Shown here in pieces: positions 33,886-42,244 of a stretch of 64,000 bases of DNA. Where the stretch lies: contig NZ_FOVW01000001.1 in assembly GCF_900115305.1 (NCBI RefSeq), positions 248,001 to 312,000 on the forward strand, in the 5' to 3' direction. The DNA comes from Algoriphagus ornithinivorans. Its GTDB lineage: Bacteria > Bacteroidota > Bacteroidia > Cytophagales > Cyclobacteriaceae. A program made the translations under genes and the position numbers. The notes under the pieces are model-generated. The model was given only the letters and a program-made list of their open reading frames with translations. It had not been told where the DNA came from and ran no database searches. The first letter of the stretch is position 1. Each line of letters opens with the position of its first letter.

Positions 33886-34854
33886 CTATTGGAAGGAAAC
33901 CTTTTTCCTTAATTCCTCTGCCAATTCCAAAGCGCAACCCCAAGCTACGGTAAAGCCAGCACCTCCATGTCCATAATTATGAAAAATTCTAGGATATTGG
34001 GGATCAAATTGAAATCGGACGGCACTTCTTTTTGGTCTTAATCCTACTAAAATTTCCAAAACTTTTGGAGGAGTACTGACTCCAAAAGCTTTCAATCTGT
34101 TTAAAATAAGGTCAGTATCTCTAGCGTCCTCGTTCTCATTCCAATCATTGTCATAATCAGTCCCACCAATGACAGCATCCTGACTTCTATTGATTATGTA
34201 AGAAAGAGCTCCTTTTTTGGTGGGATCAGCGAAAGAGGAAACTCCCATTTTTTCGGTTCGTAAGATCTGACCTCTCATGGGATGCAGGTCCTTGTCTTTA
34301 CAGAGAGCTCTTGCGCCTAAACCTGTACAGTTTATTACAAAAGATCCCAGTTGATTCATTTCCTCCAAACTATCAAAAGTACGCAGCTCAAACTCTCCTC
34401 CAACGTCAATGAATTTTTCAAAAAGATAAGGGAGATATAAAGGAGGTTCGGCAAGTGGTACTTCGGCAATGAGTCCTTTTTCCATGCCTTTAGGAAGCTC
34501 TTTTTCTGTGGCTTCTCTCACTGTTCCAGGAGGTAAGTGCTTGACCCATTCTTCTTCCTTCAGGTCATTATAAGCATTCAAAAATGGAATCATGCTTACT
34601 CCTTTGGCAAAGGAGGATTCTTTTAGGTAGCGCGCATAACTTACGCCTGCCCAACGGTCGGTTTTAATTTTGGGCTCGATGGAATAAGGAAACCAAACTG
34701 CCCCGACTTTATTAGAAAGAGTCTGATCAAATTTTTTGTCAGCAAAGATTTTAACTCGAAATCCAGCTTCCTGCAATGCTATTGCAGAGGTTAAGCCGAT
34801 GATACCGGCACCAATTACCGAAACGCTATTTTTTGTTTGATTTGGTGATTTCAA
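33886..34854 (-). CDS. D-amino-acid oxidase-like FAD enzyme
   Basis: A 322-residue flavoprotein. The dinucleotide-binding site is SVIGAGIIGLTSAIAL, with G15-x-G17-x2-G20. Near the end GLRPKRSAVRFQFD and HNYGHGGAGFTVAWGCALELAEEL match the pattern of eukaryotic-type D-amino-acid and D-aspartate oxidases, including the substrate-carboxylate arginine region and the flavin-binding HNYGHGG loop. The expected reaction is oxidative deamination of a D-amino acid to a keto acid, ammonia and peroxide. No signal peptide, so cytoplasmic. The DUF2200 gene lies 25 bp upstream in the same direction, possibly in one transcript. Confidence 0.85.
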   Translation of the reverse strand: MKSPNQTKNSVSVIGAGIIGLTSAIALQEAGFRVKIFADKKFDQTLSNKVGAVWFPYSIEPKIKTDRWAGVSYARYLKESSFAKGVSMIPFLNAYNDLKEEEWVKHLPPGTVREATEKELPKGMEKGLIAEVPLAEPPLYLPYLFEKFIDVGGEFELRTFDSLEEMNQLGSFVINCTGLGARALCKDKDLHPMRGQILRTEKMGVSSFADPTKKGALSYIINRSQDAVIGGTDYDNDWNENEDARDTDLILNRLKAFGVSTPPKVLEILVGLRPKRSAVRFQFDPQYPRIFHNYGHGGAGFTVAWGCALELAEELRKKVSFQ

Positions 34855-34879
34855 TGGAAAAATTGAGCAATTGGTTAAA

Positions 34880-35236
34880 TCAAGCTTGTCTTAGGATCTT
34901 CTCCATTTTCTTTCCTTTGGCTAATTCATCCACCAACTTGTCCAAATATCTGACCTTTTGAGATAATGGATTTTCTATATTTTCCACTCTGATGCCACAA
35001 ATGACCCCAGTAATTAAATGAGCATTGGGATTTAAATTAGCCTGTTGAAAGAATTCCTGAAAATTGGCTTTTTCATTAATCAAGGTCTGAATTTTTTTAT
35101 CATCAAATCCAGTCAACCATTTGATTACTTCCAGTAATTCTTCTTCAGTTCTTCCTTTCTTTTCCACTTTTGTAACATAATGTGGATAAACAGAAGAAAA
35201 TGTCATGGATGCTATTCGTTCGTCTTGATTATTCAT
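34880..35236 (-). CDS. DUF2200 family protein
   Basis: A 118-residue small cytoplasmic protein recognisable as DUF2200 by [35 protein letters not shown] (residues 11-45) and [41 protein letters not shown]. The function of the family is unknown. It precedes the D-amino-acid oxidase-like gene by 25 bp; a functional link is possible but unsupported. Confidence 0.85.
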   Translation of the reverse strand: MNNQDERIASMTFSSVYPHYVTKVEKKGRTEEELLEVIKWLTGFDDKKIQTLINEKANFQEFFQQANLNPNAHLITGVICGIRVENIENPLSQKVRYLDKLVDELAKGKKMEKILRQA

Positions 35237-35309
35237 GGCATCGATCTTTGATGAAATTGAATTTAACCAAAAAATAATAAAAGATTCTTTGGTTCTTGAT
35301 TAATGCCGA

Positions 35310-36374
35310 TTAATTAATCACCGCATTTATTTTTTCCCAAAGTGCCTGATCAAAGCCTGAAAGGGCAAAGCTAGGCCTTGTAGGATCTGAGGCTCTTCCC
35401 ATCCTTACAATGACCATTTTTTTGCTTGGAATCACGTAAATTCTTTGATCTTCTGCCCCCATGGCGGCAAACATATCAGCTGGAGCAATAGGGATTAGTT
35501 GTCCCGGGAAAATATTTTGGCTACCCGGCAACATAGCCTGAGATTTACCATTAAGCCACCATAGATAGCCGTAAGCAGGATTAATCGTCTGTGAAGTTGA
35601 AGTGCTTTCTTTGAAATAATCCTCTTTAATTATTTGCTGATCAGCCCACTCCCCTTGATTCAGGGCTAAAAGTCCAAATCGCCCCATACTTCTGGTCGTG
35701 CTATGATAAATTGTAAAGACAATTCCGGTATTCCAAAAACCTTCCATTCCAATCTTACTCTCAAGCTTGGAATCAAAATAAGATTCAAAACTCTGGCCAC
35801 TTGCAGATGATACTACATCCATCAGTTTTTGAAATACATTGTGATAGGACCATCTTGTTCCTGCGTCAGCCAAATAAGTGAGATTAGATTTGATATTCAG
35901 TTCACTTTCATCATTGATTCCCGAAGTCATGGTCAATAGAGATCTGGGGGTAATCAAATTTTCCTTATTTAATGGCATATTAGTCCAGCCTTGTCCAAGA
36001 TAAAGGGAAACTGGTCTATTGATATCAATCAAGCCTTCCATTTGAGCGATTCCGGTGGTAGCTGTAACTAGTGTTTTCCCGGCGCTATTCCATTGCCACA
36101 TGGTATTTGCGGTGTGGCCATCAAAATATTCTTCCAATGCTATTTTTCCATTTACCAGTATTAGAAAGGATTTGGTGTTTTTTGTCCTTAGAAAATCCAG
36201 CAGAGACGGCAATTCACTTTGTTTCCAACCTAGTTCTGAATTATTGACTGTTTCCCAGCTTGATCCTTGGATGGGCGGGAAATACATCTCAGAAATAGAT
36301 GGGCTAGGCTCGACTTTTTCACAAGAAAAAATCAGAAAAGAAGCCAAAATCAAAAGTGAAGGTCTAATTTTCAT
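35310..36374 (-). CDS. beta-lactamase-fold serine hydrolase lipoprotein
   Basis: A 354-residue lipoprotein (signal MKIRPSLLILASFLIFSC, cysteine 18). The nucleophile motif is S97-A-G-K100 in WQWNSAGKTLVTATTG, followed by SLLTMTSGINDE and the Y-x-N motif as WSYHNVFQKLMDVVS. The C-terminal part includes SMGRFGLLALNQGEW and YGYLWWLNGKSQ, typical of 'serine hydrolase' members of the class C beta-lactamase/DD-peptidase group. It would be membrane-tethered outside the cytoplasm. The substrate is unknown. Its gene is not closely coupled to its neighbours. Confidence 0.88.
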   Translation of the reverse strand: MKIRPSLLILASFLIFSCEKVEPSPSISEMYFPPIQGSSWETVNNSELGWKQSELPSLLDFLRTKNTKSFLILVNGKIALEEYFDGHTANTMWQWNSAGKTLVTATTGIAQMEGLIDINRPVSLYLGQGWTNMPLNKENLITPRSLLTMTSGINDESELNIKSNLTYLADAGTRWSYHNVFQKLMDVVSSASGQSFESYFDSKLESKIGMEGFWNTGIVFTIYHSTTRSMGRFGLLALNQGEWADQQIIKEDYFKESTSTSQTINPAYGYLWWLNGKSQAMLPGSQNIFPGQLIPIAPADMFAAMGAEDQRIYVIPSKKMVIVRMGRASDPTRPSFALSGFDQALWEKINAVIN

Positions 36375-36457
36375 AGAAGAAAATTTAATGATTTGACTCT
36401 GCCCAAGGCAAAAGGTTTAATCAATGACATTTGAGCTTTTTTGAACTCCACTACAGT

Positions 36458-37411
36458 CTACTTGCCTCCAAAATATTTTATCAAATCACTCTCCGCCGCT
36501 ATGTATCCAAAAGAAGCAAAGGAATTGGTTTGAATGAGCTCTTCCATCATCATTTTGGCGGTCAGGGTATCTCCATTATATAAATACCAATTTGCCACTC
36601 CATAGCGAATAGCATCATTGGAAGGGTTCCCGCCTGGTCCTGCTTGAATCAAAGAATCTACAGGCAACCATCCCTTGTAAAGCGCACATAAATCTGCATA
36701 GCTCTGGTTTTCGATTACTGTTGAATCCGCATGGATCGGAGCTAAAAGTGAATCGGCCTTGCTTGGGTTCCCCAAACGTTGCTGTATCATAAATAGCCAG
36801 TGAGTACTGGAAACTATATTATCATAAAGGTCACCACTTTCCCTGCATAGCAGGTAAGCTTCATAGGCTTTCTCATAATCATGTTTGAGATAATATGCCA
36901 ATCCTAAATGATAATAGATATTTCCGTGTAAAGTACTTACAGGGATATTTTGTGCATTGGGCATACCATCTGGCTCAATTTCATTTTCTGTGCCTTGAAT
37001 CAGAGTGGCTGCTTTTTCCAAATCTTCAATCGCTTTGTCAAATTCGCGGATGCTGATATATCTATGGCCTCTATGTCTGTATAATTTGGGTTCATTGGGA
37101 AATTTTTCAATCCCTTTAGAATAAATTTCTATGGCCTGACAATATTGTCCCAAGTAGGCTGTCCTTCTTCCATACCAAATCAAAGCTTCTACATCATCCG
37201 GGTTTGCTTCATAAGTAGCTTTTGCTTCCTCAAATTGATTGAGCATTTTTTCACTCGGGCTAGCAATAGTATAGGTTTTCCCAAGGGGCGTGGTAAATAC
37301 AGAATCAGCATCTGAAAGTATCCAGTCTGATTCTTCTGATATGTCATTCTTTCTGCAGGATAAAAGGGAAAGGGTTATAGCTAAAAAGAAGAGAAAGCGT
37401 TGGTTGATCAT
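36458..37411 (-). CDS. TPR-repeat lipoprotein
   Basis: A 317-residue lipoprotein (cysteine 19 in SLLSC) built of tetratricopeptide repeats: ALIWYGRRTAYLGQYCQAIEIYSKGIEKFPNEPKLYRHRGHRYISIREFDKAIEDLEKA is a clear pair, with further repeats around YYHLGLAYYLKHDYEKAYEAYLLCR and AIRYGVANWYLYNGDTLTAKMMMEELI. Such proteins scaffold other envelope proteins. It is the last gene in the direction of the sugar-acid operon (30 bp after the dehydrogenase stop), so it may be expressed with it, but its role there is unknown. Confidence 0.85.
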   Translation of the reverse strand: MINQRFLFFLAITLSLLSCRKNDISEESDWILSDADSVFTTPLGKTYTIASPSEKMLNQFEEAKATYEANPDDVEALIWYGRRTAYLGQYCQAIEIYSKGIEKFPNEPKLYRHRGHRYISIREFDKAIEDLEKAATLIQGTENEIEPDGMPNAQNIPVSTLHGNIYYHLGLAYYLKHDYEKAYEAYLLCRESGDLYDNIVSSTHWLFMIQQRLGNPSKADSLLAPIHADSTVIENQSYADLCALYKGWLPVDSLIQAGPGGNPSNDAIRYGVANWYLYNGDTLTAKMMMEELIQTNSFASFGYIAAESDLIKYFGGK

Positions 37412-37441
37412 GTTTTTTCGATAAAAGATTGAATGCTGCTA

Positions 37442-38404
37442 TCAAGTTAGCTCTAATTGAGCTCGATTGAAAATACAGTTTTTGGTAGGCTCCATTCCTT
37501 TCAAAATCGATAAAGTATTATTCACCGTCATCACACACATTTGAGTATAGGTCGATTTGGTCAAACTGCCTACATGTGCTGTGATTAAAGTATTTGGGTG
37601 GGAAATTAAAGGTTCATTTTGGGAAGGGGGCTCTTCAGTTAAGACGTCTGCTGCGAATCCCCCCAATTTTCCAGACTCCAAAGCATCGTTTAAGGCTTTT
37701 TGATCAATGATAGGTCCCCTTGCTGTATTGATAAGCAATGCTCCTTCTTTCATTTTTCCAATTGCTTCTGCATTGATTAGATTGGAAGTCTGAGGAGTTA
37801 GTGGCAAGTGTAAACTGAGTACTTCCGAATTTTTCAAAACCTCTTCAAATGACAGCATGGGGTAGGGAACATCTTCTTTTTCTGCACTCCAATAACAAAC
37901 CTGCAATCCCAAAGCATCTGCAATACGGGCTACTTTTTTCCCAATATTGCCCATGCCCAAAATCCCTAAAGTTTTCCCGTTTAGCTCATCTCCGGCATAG
38001 GTTCCCCGATCATTCCATCTGCCTTCTTTAACCATTGTAAAAGCGCTGTAAAGCTTTCTTTGCAAATTCAACATCAACGCAATGGTATGCTCTGCAATGG
38101 TGTTTGCATTGCTATTGGGGGCATTGACGACTTTGATTTTTCTCCGGGTAGCTTCTTCTACATCAATGTTATCCAAACCAACACCACAGCGAGCAATGAT
38201 TTGAAGCTGGGGTAATTGGTCCATCAATTCAGCTCTTACCTGGCCTTTCCCTCTGGTGATGATTGCCGAAATATTCCCATTTCCAATTGCTTCTTGAAGG
38301 GATTTTTCATCCAGTGTCAAAACCGTTTCAAATTCCTTTGTATCCAAAAGGATTTTCATAGCCTCTTCTGCTACGGTTTCCAAAAGCAAAATCACTTGCT
38401 TCAT
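37442..38404 (-). CDS. D-2-hydroxyacid dehydrogenase (NAD-dependent)
   Basis: A 320-residue enzyme of the phosphoglycerate/D-lactate dehydrogenase family. The NAD site is TLGILGMGNIGKKVARIADALG, with G-x-G-x2-G. The catalytic set is the arginine in LLINTARGPIIDQKALNDAL, a glutamate about 30 residues later, and the histidine in ITAHVGSLT. RCGVGLDNIDVEEATRRKIKVVNAP is the usual substrate-side motif. It interconverts a 2-keto acid and a D-2-hydroxyacid. The operon context suggests a keto acid formed by the enolase-superfamily dehydratase as substrate. The start overlaps the VOC gene stop by four bases. Confidence 0.92.
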   Translation of the reverse strand: MKQVILLLETVAEEAMKILLDTKEFETVLTLDEKSLQEAIGNGNISAIITRGKGQVRAELMDQLPQLQIIARCGVGLDNIDVEEATRRKIKVVNAPNSNANTIAEHTIALMLNLQRKLYSAFTMVKEGRWNDRGTYAGDELNGKTLGILGMGNIGKKVARIADALGLQVCYWSAEKEDVPYPMLSFEEVLKNSEVLSLHLPLTPQTSNLINAEAIGKMKEGALLINTARGPIIDQKALNDALESGKLGGFAADVLTEEPPSQNEPLISHPNTLITAHVGSLTKSTYTQMCVMTVNNTLSILKGMEPTKNCIFNRAQLELT

Positions 38405-38892
38405 TTCTTCTTGTGATAAAGCGTAGCATCCTTGGACTTGTATCCTCTGAAATCATTTCTTCCTGATACATAAATCCCAGCTTTGAAAAGTTCGTCTTCA
38501 AATATGTTGGGATCTATTTTAGTCTCAGGGGATGAGGAGAGTTCAATCAAGTTGCCGGATGGGTCACGAACAAACATCTGAATAGGGCCATCCGGAAGCT
38601 GTCTGACATTTCCCCAAGGCTTGATATCGATGATACCCAGTTCTTTCATTCTCCAAAAAATCGTATTGATATCATCTACTTGAAGACAAATATGTCCACG
38701 GAAGGAAAAAACATCTTCCCATTCTGTTAAGTGTAATTGTTGATCCTCATTGATCTTAAAGAAAGCTGTAGGATAGTCGAATAGGAAAGCTGGGATAGGT
38801 TCTAAGCCCAATTCATGCTCATAAAATTCGCAAGCCTTCTCTAAGTTGCTGACCACTAAGGCTACATGATTGATTTGTATTGCTTTTGCCAT
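38401..38892 (-). CDS. VOC-superfamily (glyoxalase/dioxygenase fold) protein
   Basis: A 163-residue single metal-binding VOC protein. Candidate metal ligands are H9 (INHVALVVSNLEKACEFYEHELGL), H in RGHICLQVDD, and E in PSGNLIELSS. LPDGPIQMFVRDPSGNLIEL is the typical second half. The reaction (isomerase, lyase or dioxygenase) cannot be assigned. It is sandwiched in the operon: five bases after the dehydratase gene and overlapping the dehydrogenase by four, so it likely acts on an intermediate of the same pathway. Confidence 0.88.
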   Translation of the reverse strand: MAKAIQINHVALVVSNLEKACEFYEHELGLEPIPAFLFDYPTAFFKINEDQQLHLTEWEDVFSFRGHICLQVDDINTIFWRMKELGIIDIKPWGNVRQLPDGPIQMFVRDPSGNLIELSSSPETKIDPNIFEDELFKAGIYVSGRNDFRGYKSKDATLYHKKK

Positions 38893-38897
38893 GGCTG

Positions 38898-40061
38898 CTA
38901 TTGTTTAAATTCTTTTACAAAATCCCAATTTGGAGTCAATCCTAAACCGGGGCTAGTAGGTTTTGGTAAATTTCCATCTTGGTCCACGGTGATTTGTTCT
39001 TTGACCAAGTCATACATCATGGGATTTCCTCCCAATGAAAACTCAATAACATTGGCTGAAGGAGAAGCAAAGGCTACGGACAGTCCTGCCATAAATGAAA
39101 AAGCCGAACCCCAGCAATGCGGTGCCAATTCCAGTTGGTAGGTATGTGCGAGCTGTGAAACTCGCATTGCTTCAGTGATTCCGCCTATGATAGCACAATC
39201 CGGCTGAATGACATCCAGTGCTTTTTCAGCGATAAGGTCCCGAATATCAAAAGCTGTATATTCACTTTCTCCTGCTGCAATTGGAATGAAAGTAGAAGCC
39301 CTCACTTCAGCAGTACCGATTTTATTATCTGGACTGATGGGCTCTTCAAACCAATATAAATTGCAATCTTCCACACCTTTACAGAATTGCTTGGCTTCTG
39401 GAACACTGAAAGTGCCATGTGCATCAGCCATCAATTTGATGTGATCGGGGAGTGCTTCTCTCGCAGCTTTAACGCGTTTGATACTTTCTGCCACGGATTC
39501 ATCCATGACACCAACGCGCATTTTTACTCCTGAAAAGCCCTTAGAAGTATAGCTCTTCAACTGCTCGCCAATCTTTTCTGCATTAGCCCAACCGCCACTA
39601 GCATAGGCTGGCATTTTATCTCTGCAACTGCCACCTAAAAGATCTACTACAGGAACACCCAGCATTTTTCCTTTTATGTCCCAAAGCGCCGTGTCTATTC
39701 CACTCAAAGCAGAAATAGTCAAGCCTCTTCTTCCCAAAATCGGGAATTTTCTACCTCTGGATAGCGCATAATGGTCTCTTGTTCCATTATATACAATCTC
39801 CCAAATCCGGGTGATCTCACTGGCATCTTTTCCAATTAAAATGGGTTTGAGCTCATTTTCAATGCAACTTACAATGCTCGCACAGGATCCCGAGGATCCA
39901 ACCGCTGCTTTTGCTTCACCAAATCCCTGAAGTCCCGAATCAGTGGTGACTACTACCAAAGTCATATCAAAATTGGTTAGTAATCCATAATCAGAACGAT
40001 GCTGCTTTTCTGTTGGGATTGGGCAACGAAGCCAAAATGCCTCAATATTTGTGATAATCAT
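38898..40061 (-). CDS. mandelate racemase/muconate lactonizing (enolase-superfamily) enzyme
   Basis: A 387-residue enolase-superfamily protein of the mandelate racemase subgroup. Metal ligands are D in LMADAHGTF, E in YWFEEPI and E in AAGESEYT. The general bases are K in GVKMRVG (K-x-R rather than K-x-K) and the His-Asp dyad of ELAPHCWGS and IQPDCAIIGG. Most members with this layout dehydrate aldonic or uronic acids to 2-keto-3-deoxy acids. The neighbouring sugar epimerase and hydroxyacid dehydrogenase agree with sugar-acid breakdown. The exact acid cannot be read from sequence. The start overlaps the epimerase gene stop by four bases. Confidence 0.92.
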   Translation of the reverse strand: MIITNIEAFWLRCPIPTEKQHRSDYGLLTNFDMTLVVVTTDSGLQGFGEAKAAVGSSGSCASIVSCIENELKPILIGKDASEITRIWEIVYNGTRDHYALSRGRKFPILGRRGLTISALSGIDTALWDIKGKMLGVPVVDLLGGSCRDKMPAYASGGWANAEKIGEQLKSYTSKGFSGVKMRVGVMDESVAESIKRVKAAREALPDHIKLMADAHGTFSVPEAKQFCKGVEDCNLYWFEEPISPDNKIGTAEVRASTFIPIAAGESEYTAFDIRDLIAEKALDVIQPDCAIIGGITEAMRVSQLAHTYQLELAPHCWGSAFSFMAGLSVAFASPSANVIEFSLGGNPMMYDLVKEQITVDQDGNLPKPTSPGLGLTPNWDFVKEFKQ

Positions 40062-40945
40062 TTCAGATAAGGCTTAAGTTTTTCGGCGGATTTTTGAGTA
40101 AGCATGGTGTAAAATTCATCTGTAATTGCGGTACTGCCATGGTCTTGTAAAAACTTCAATTGCTCTTTACTCAATCCTTCTGGAGCTTCGTCAATTGAAT
40201 TTGGAAATGGATTGGCGGGAGTTCTATCAAGAGGTGCGCAAAACTCCACTGAGATCACCTCATTGTAGCCAATCTCTGACAAAGTGTTCATGATTTTTTC
40301 CCAATTCAGTTTTCCCATACCGGGAGCCATTCGATTGTTATCTGCCACATGAAAGTTCACCAGTCTTTTTCCAACTTTTCGGATGGTCTCAAAAAGATCA
40401 ATCTCTTCAATATTCATGTGAAAAGTATCCAAGCAAACCCCGCAATTTGGTCCTACAGCCTCAGCCAAAGCTAGTGCCTGTTCTCCACGGTTGATAAAGT
40501 AAGTTTCAAAACGATTGATAGGCTCTATTCCTATTTTCAGACCATTTGCTTCGGTATAAGCGTAAATCTCTTTAACTCCTTCCACCGCCCATTGCCATTC
40601 TTCTTCGGGCCTTGCGTCTGGTACAATTTTTCCCACAGTAGCCGGAACCAGAGAGATTACCTTGCCTCCCAAGTCTTTGACCATTTTGGCCAAATCCAAT
40701 ACATATTGCACGGATTTTTTACGCTGATTGGGATCTTTGGCAAGTAGGTTTCTATCCTCTAACATGAGGGTTACGGAGCCCCAGCACTGAATATTGTATT
40801 TTTCCAGTAGGCTTTTGACTTCTTGGGTATCATATTGTTCCGGCGCTCCCTGAATCTCAAGATGAGTATAACCTAAAGCAGAAATACGCTTGAGGGTACT
40901 TTCCAGGGATTCTGCTCTCATCCAATTGTGAATGGCTAATTGCAT
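40058..40945 (-). CDS. sugar 3-epimerase/isomerase, TIM-barrel (xylose-isomerase-like)
   Basis: A 295-residue AP-endonuclease-2/xylose-isomerase-type barrel, closest in pattern to D-tagatose/D-psicose 3-epimerases. Metal ligands appear in order: E in GIEPINRFETYFIN, D and H in CLDTFHMNIEE, H in NFHVADNNRMAPGMG, and E in VISVEFCAP. Hydroxypyruvate isomerase and related enzymes share the fold. It would interconvert ketoses or keto-sugar acids in the cytoplasm. It lies between the NAD-dependent epimerase (121 bp upstream, with a hairpin between) and the dehydratase (overlap of four bases). Confidence 0.88.
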   Translation of the reverse strand: MQLAIHNWMRAESLESTLKRISALGYTHLEIQGAPEQYDTQEVKSLLEKYNIQCWGSVTLMLEDRNLLAKDPNQRKKSVQYVLDLAKMVKDLGGKVISLVPATVGKIVPDARPEEEWQWAVEGVKEIYAYTEANGLKIGIEPINRFETYFINRGEQALALAEAVGPNCGVCLDTFHMNIEEIDLFETIRKVGKRLVNFHVADNNRMAPGMGKLNWEKIMNTLSEIGYNEVISVEFCAPLDRTPANPFPNSIDEAPEGLSKEQLKFLQDHGSTAITDEFYTMLTQKSAEKLKPYLK

Positions 40946-41010
40946 ACAAAAATTTCATTGATTAGTGATGCTTTAAGTTAATCGAAATTTTTCAAAAAGT
41001 ATGCGGAGTC

Positions 41011-41041
41011 CCGCCTGCTAAGTCAAGCATTTAACAGGCGG
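41011..41041 (-). other. operon-internal hairpin
   Basis: CCGCCTG (41011-41017) and CAGGCGG (41035-41041) form a perfect 7-bp GC-rich stem between the NAD-dependent epimerase gene and the sugar epimerase gene. There is no T-tract on the minus strand, so it is more likely an mRNA-processing or stability hairpin than a terminator. Confidence 0.4.
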
Positions 41042-41066
41042 TTGGATGAGGTGCTAAGTGGAGAAT

Positions 41067-41969
41067 TTATTTCCAGTCCAGATAGTTTCTCCAGTTATGT
41101 TGCTCTTTGAAGCCCAAAACTTCCTTGATTTTCTTGTTGGAAAATAAAGCCTCGTGTTCTTCCAAATCACGTTTAAGAGGAACTCCGGGGAAGAATCTTT
41201 CTGCTAATTCCTTACTCGGAATGACAGCTCCATTATGATCATTTCCAGCATTAAAAACCTGAAATCCCAAGCCATCTTTCTGGATGCACAAATCCACTAT
41301 CTGTCCTAAATCCCTTGCGTCTATGTAACAAAATGCATTTCTGCGGCGGACTTCAGGGTTTTTCAAATAGTGTGGGAAAAGCTCTTGATATTCATGAGGT
41401 TCAATAACATTTCCTATTCGCAATGCATAAATATCAAAACCTGATCTTCTCTGAAATGCTCTTGCGGTTTTTTCATTGACCACTTTGGAAAGGCCGTAGC
41501 TATCCATGGGATTGATATCATATTCCTCATCCAATGGTAGGTAATCAGGATCTGTTTTTCCGTCCGAAAAACAAATTCCGTAGGTGGTTTCAGAAGAGGC
41601 AATGATGATTTTTTTGATTCCTAATTTGACTGCTGCTTCGATTACATTATAAGTACCTACAGTGTTGACTCGAAAAGTTTCATTATCCGGCTTTATTAAA
41701 ATCCTTGGAACAGCAGCAAAATGAACCACAGCTTCGAAGGGTGGAACTCCATTTCCAGGTTCTAATTCATCCAGGCCCGCATAAGAACTCATGGCATTAA
41801 ACATTTGTCCGGAATCCGTGATATCAGCATGAAGATTATCTACTCCAGGAATGTTGAGCGGGGTAAGGTCTACATTCAAAACCCGATAACCTTGATTGAG
41901 GAGATATGGGATTACATGCTTTCCGGCTTTCCCGGATCCTCCGGTGAAGAGTATTCTTTTTTGGGTCAT
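41067..41969 (-). CDS. NAD(P)-dependent epimerase/dehydrogenase (extended SDR)
   Basis: A 300-residue extended short-chain dehydrogenase. The cofactor loop is ILFTGGSGKAGKHVIPYL (T-G-G-x-G-x2-G). The catalytic set is S in IIIASSETTYGICF and Y-x3-K in YGLSKVVNEKTA. The C-terminal half (ALRIGNVIEPHEY and FCYIDARDLGQIVDLCIQ) resembles uronate-dehydrogenase-like and UDP-sugar-epimerase-like proteins. As first gene of the operon it could supply the sugar acid for the downstream dehydratase by oxidising a uronic acid or sugar. This is inference; a nucleotide-sugar epimerase is the alternative. Confidence 0.85.
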   Translation of the reverse strand: MTQKRILFTGGSGKAGKHVIPYLLNQGYRVLNVDLTPLNIPGVDNLHADITDSGQMFNAMSSYAGLDELEPGNGVPPFEAVVHFAAVPRILIKPDNETFRVNTVGTYNVIEAAVKLGIKKIIIASSETTYGICFSDGKTDPDYLPLDEEYDINPMDSYGLSKVVNEKTARAFQRRSGFDIYALRIGNVIEPHEYQELFPHYLKNPEVRRRNAFCYIDARDLGQIVDLCIQKDGLGFQVFNAGNDHNGAVIPSKELAERFFPGVPLKRDLEEHEALFSNKKIKEVLGFKEQHNWRNYLDWK

Positions 41970-42244
41970 GGCTTGAGTTTTATTGCTTATAAATCCAATG
42001 TTATAGCTTGAATTTCTAATACACCTAAAATGGGCTGGGTTAGTCAGGAGTCGAAATTACAAATTGAAATAAGTTTCAGAAACCAAGAAGTCCAAGGATA
42101 ATTACTTGACTCCCTCAAAAAAAGGAAGGATGGTATAGAAAATCACCTTCCACAGTCCATTTTCTATCCAACTCATATTGGAAAGGGACTCGTTTTTATG
42201 GATGATTTCTAATTTCTAAATAAGAAAGATGAAATTGAAGTAAC

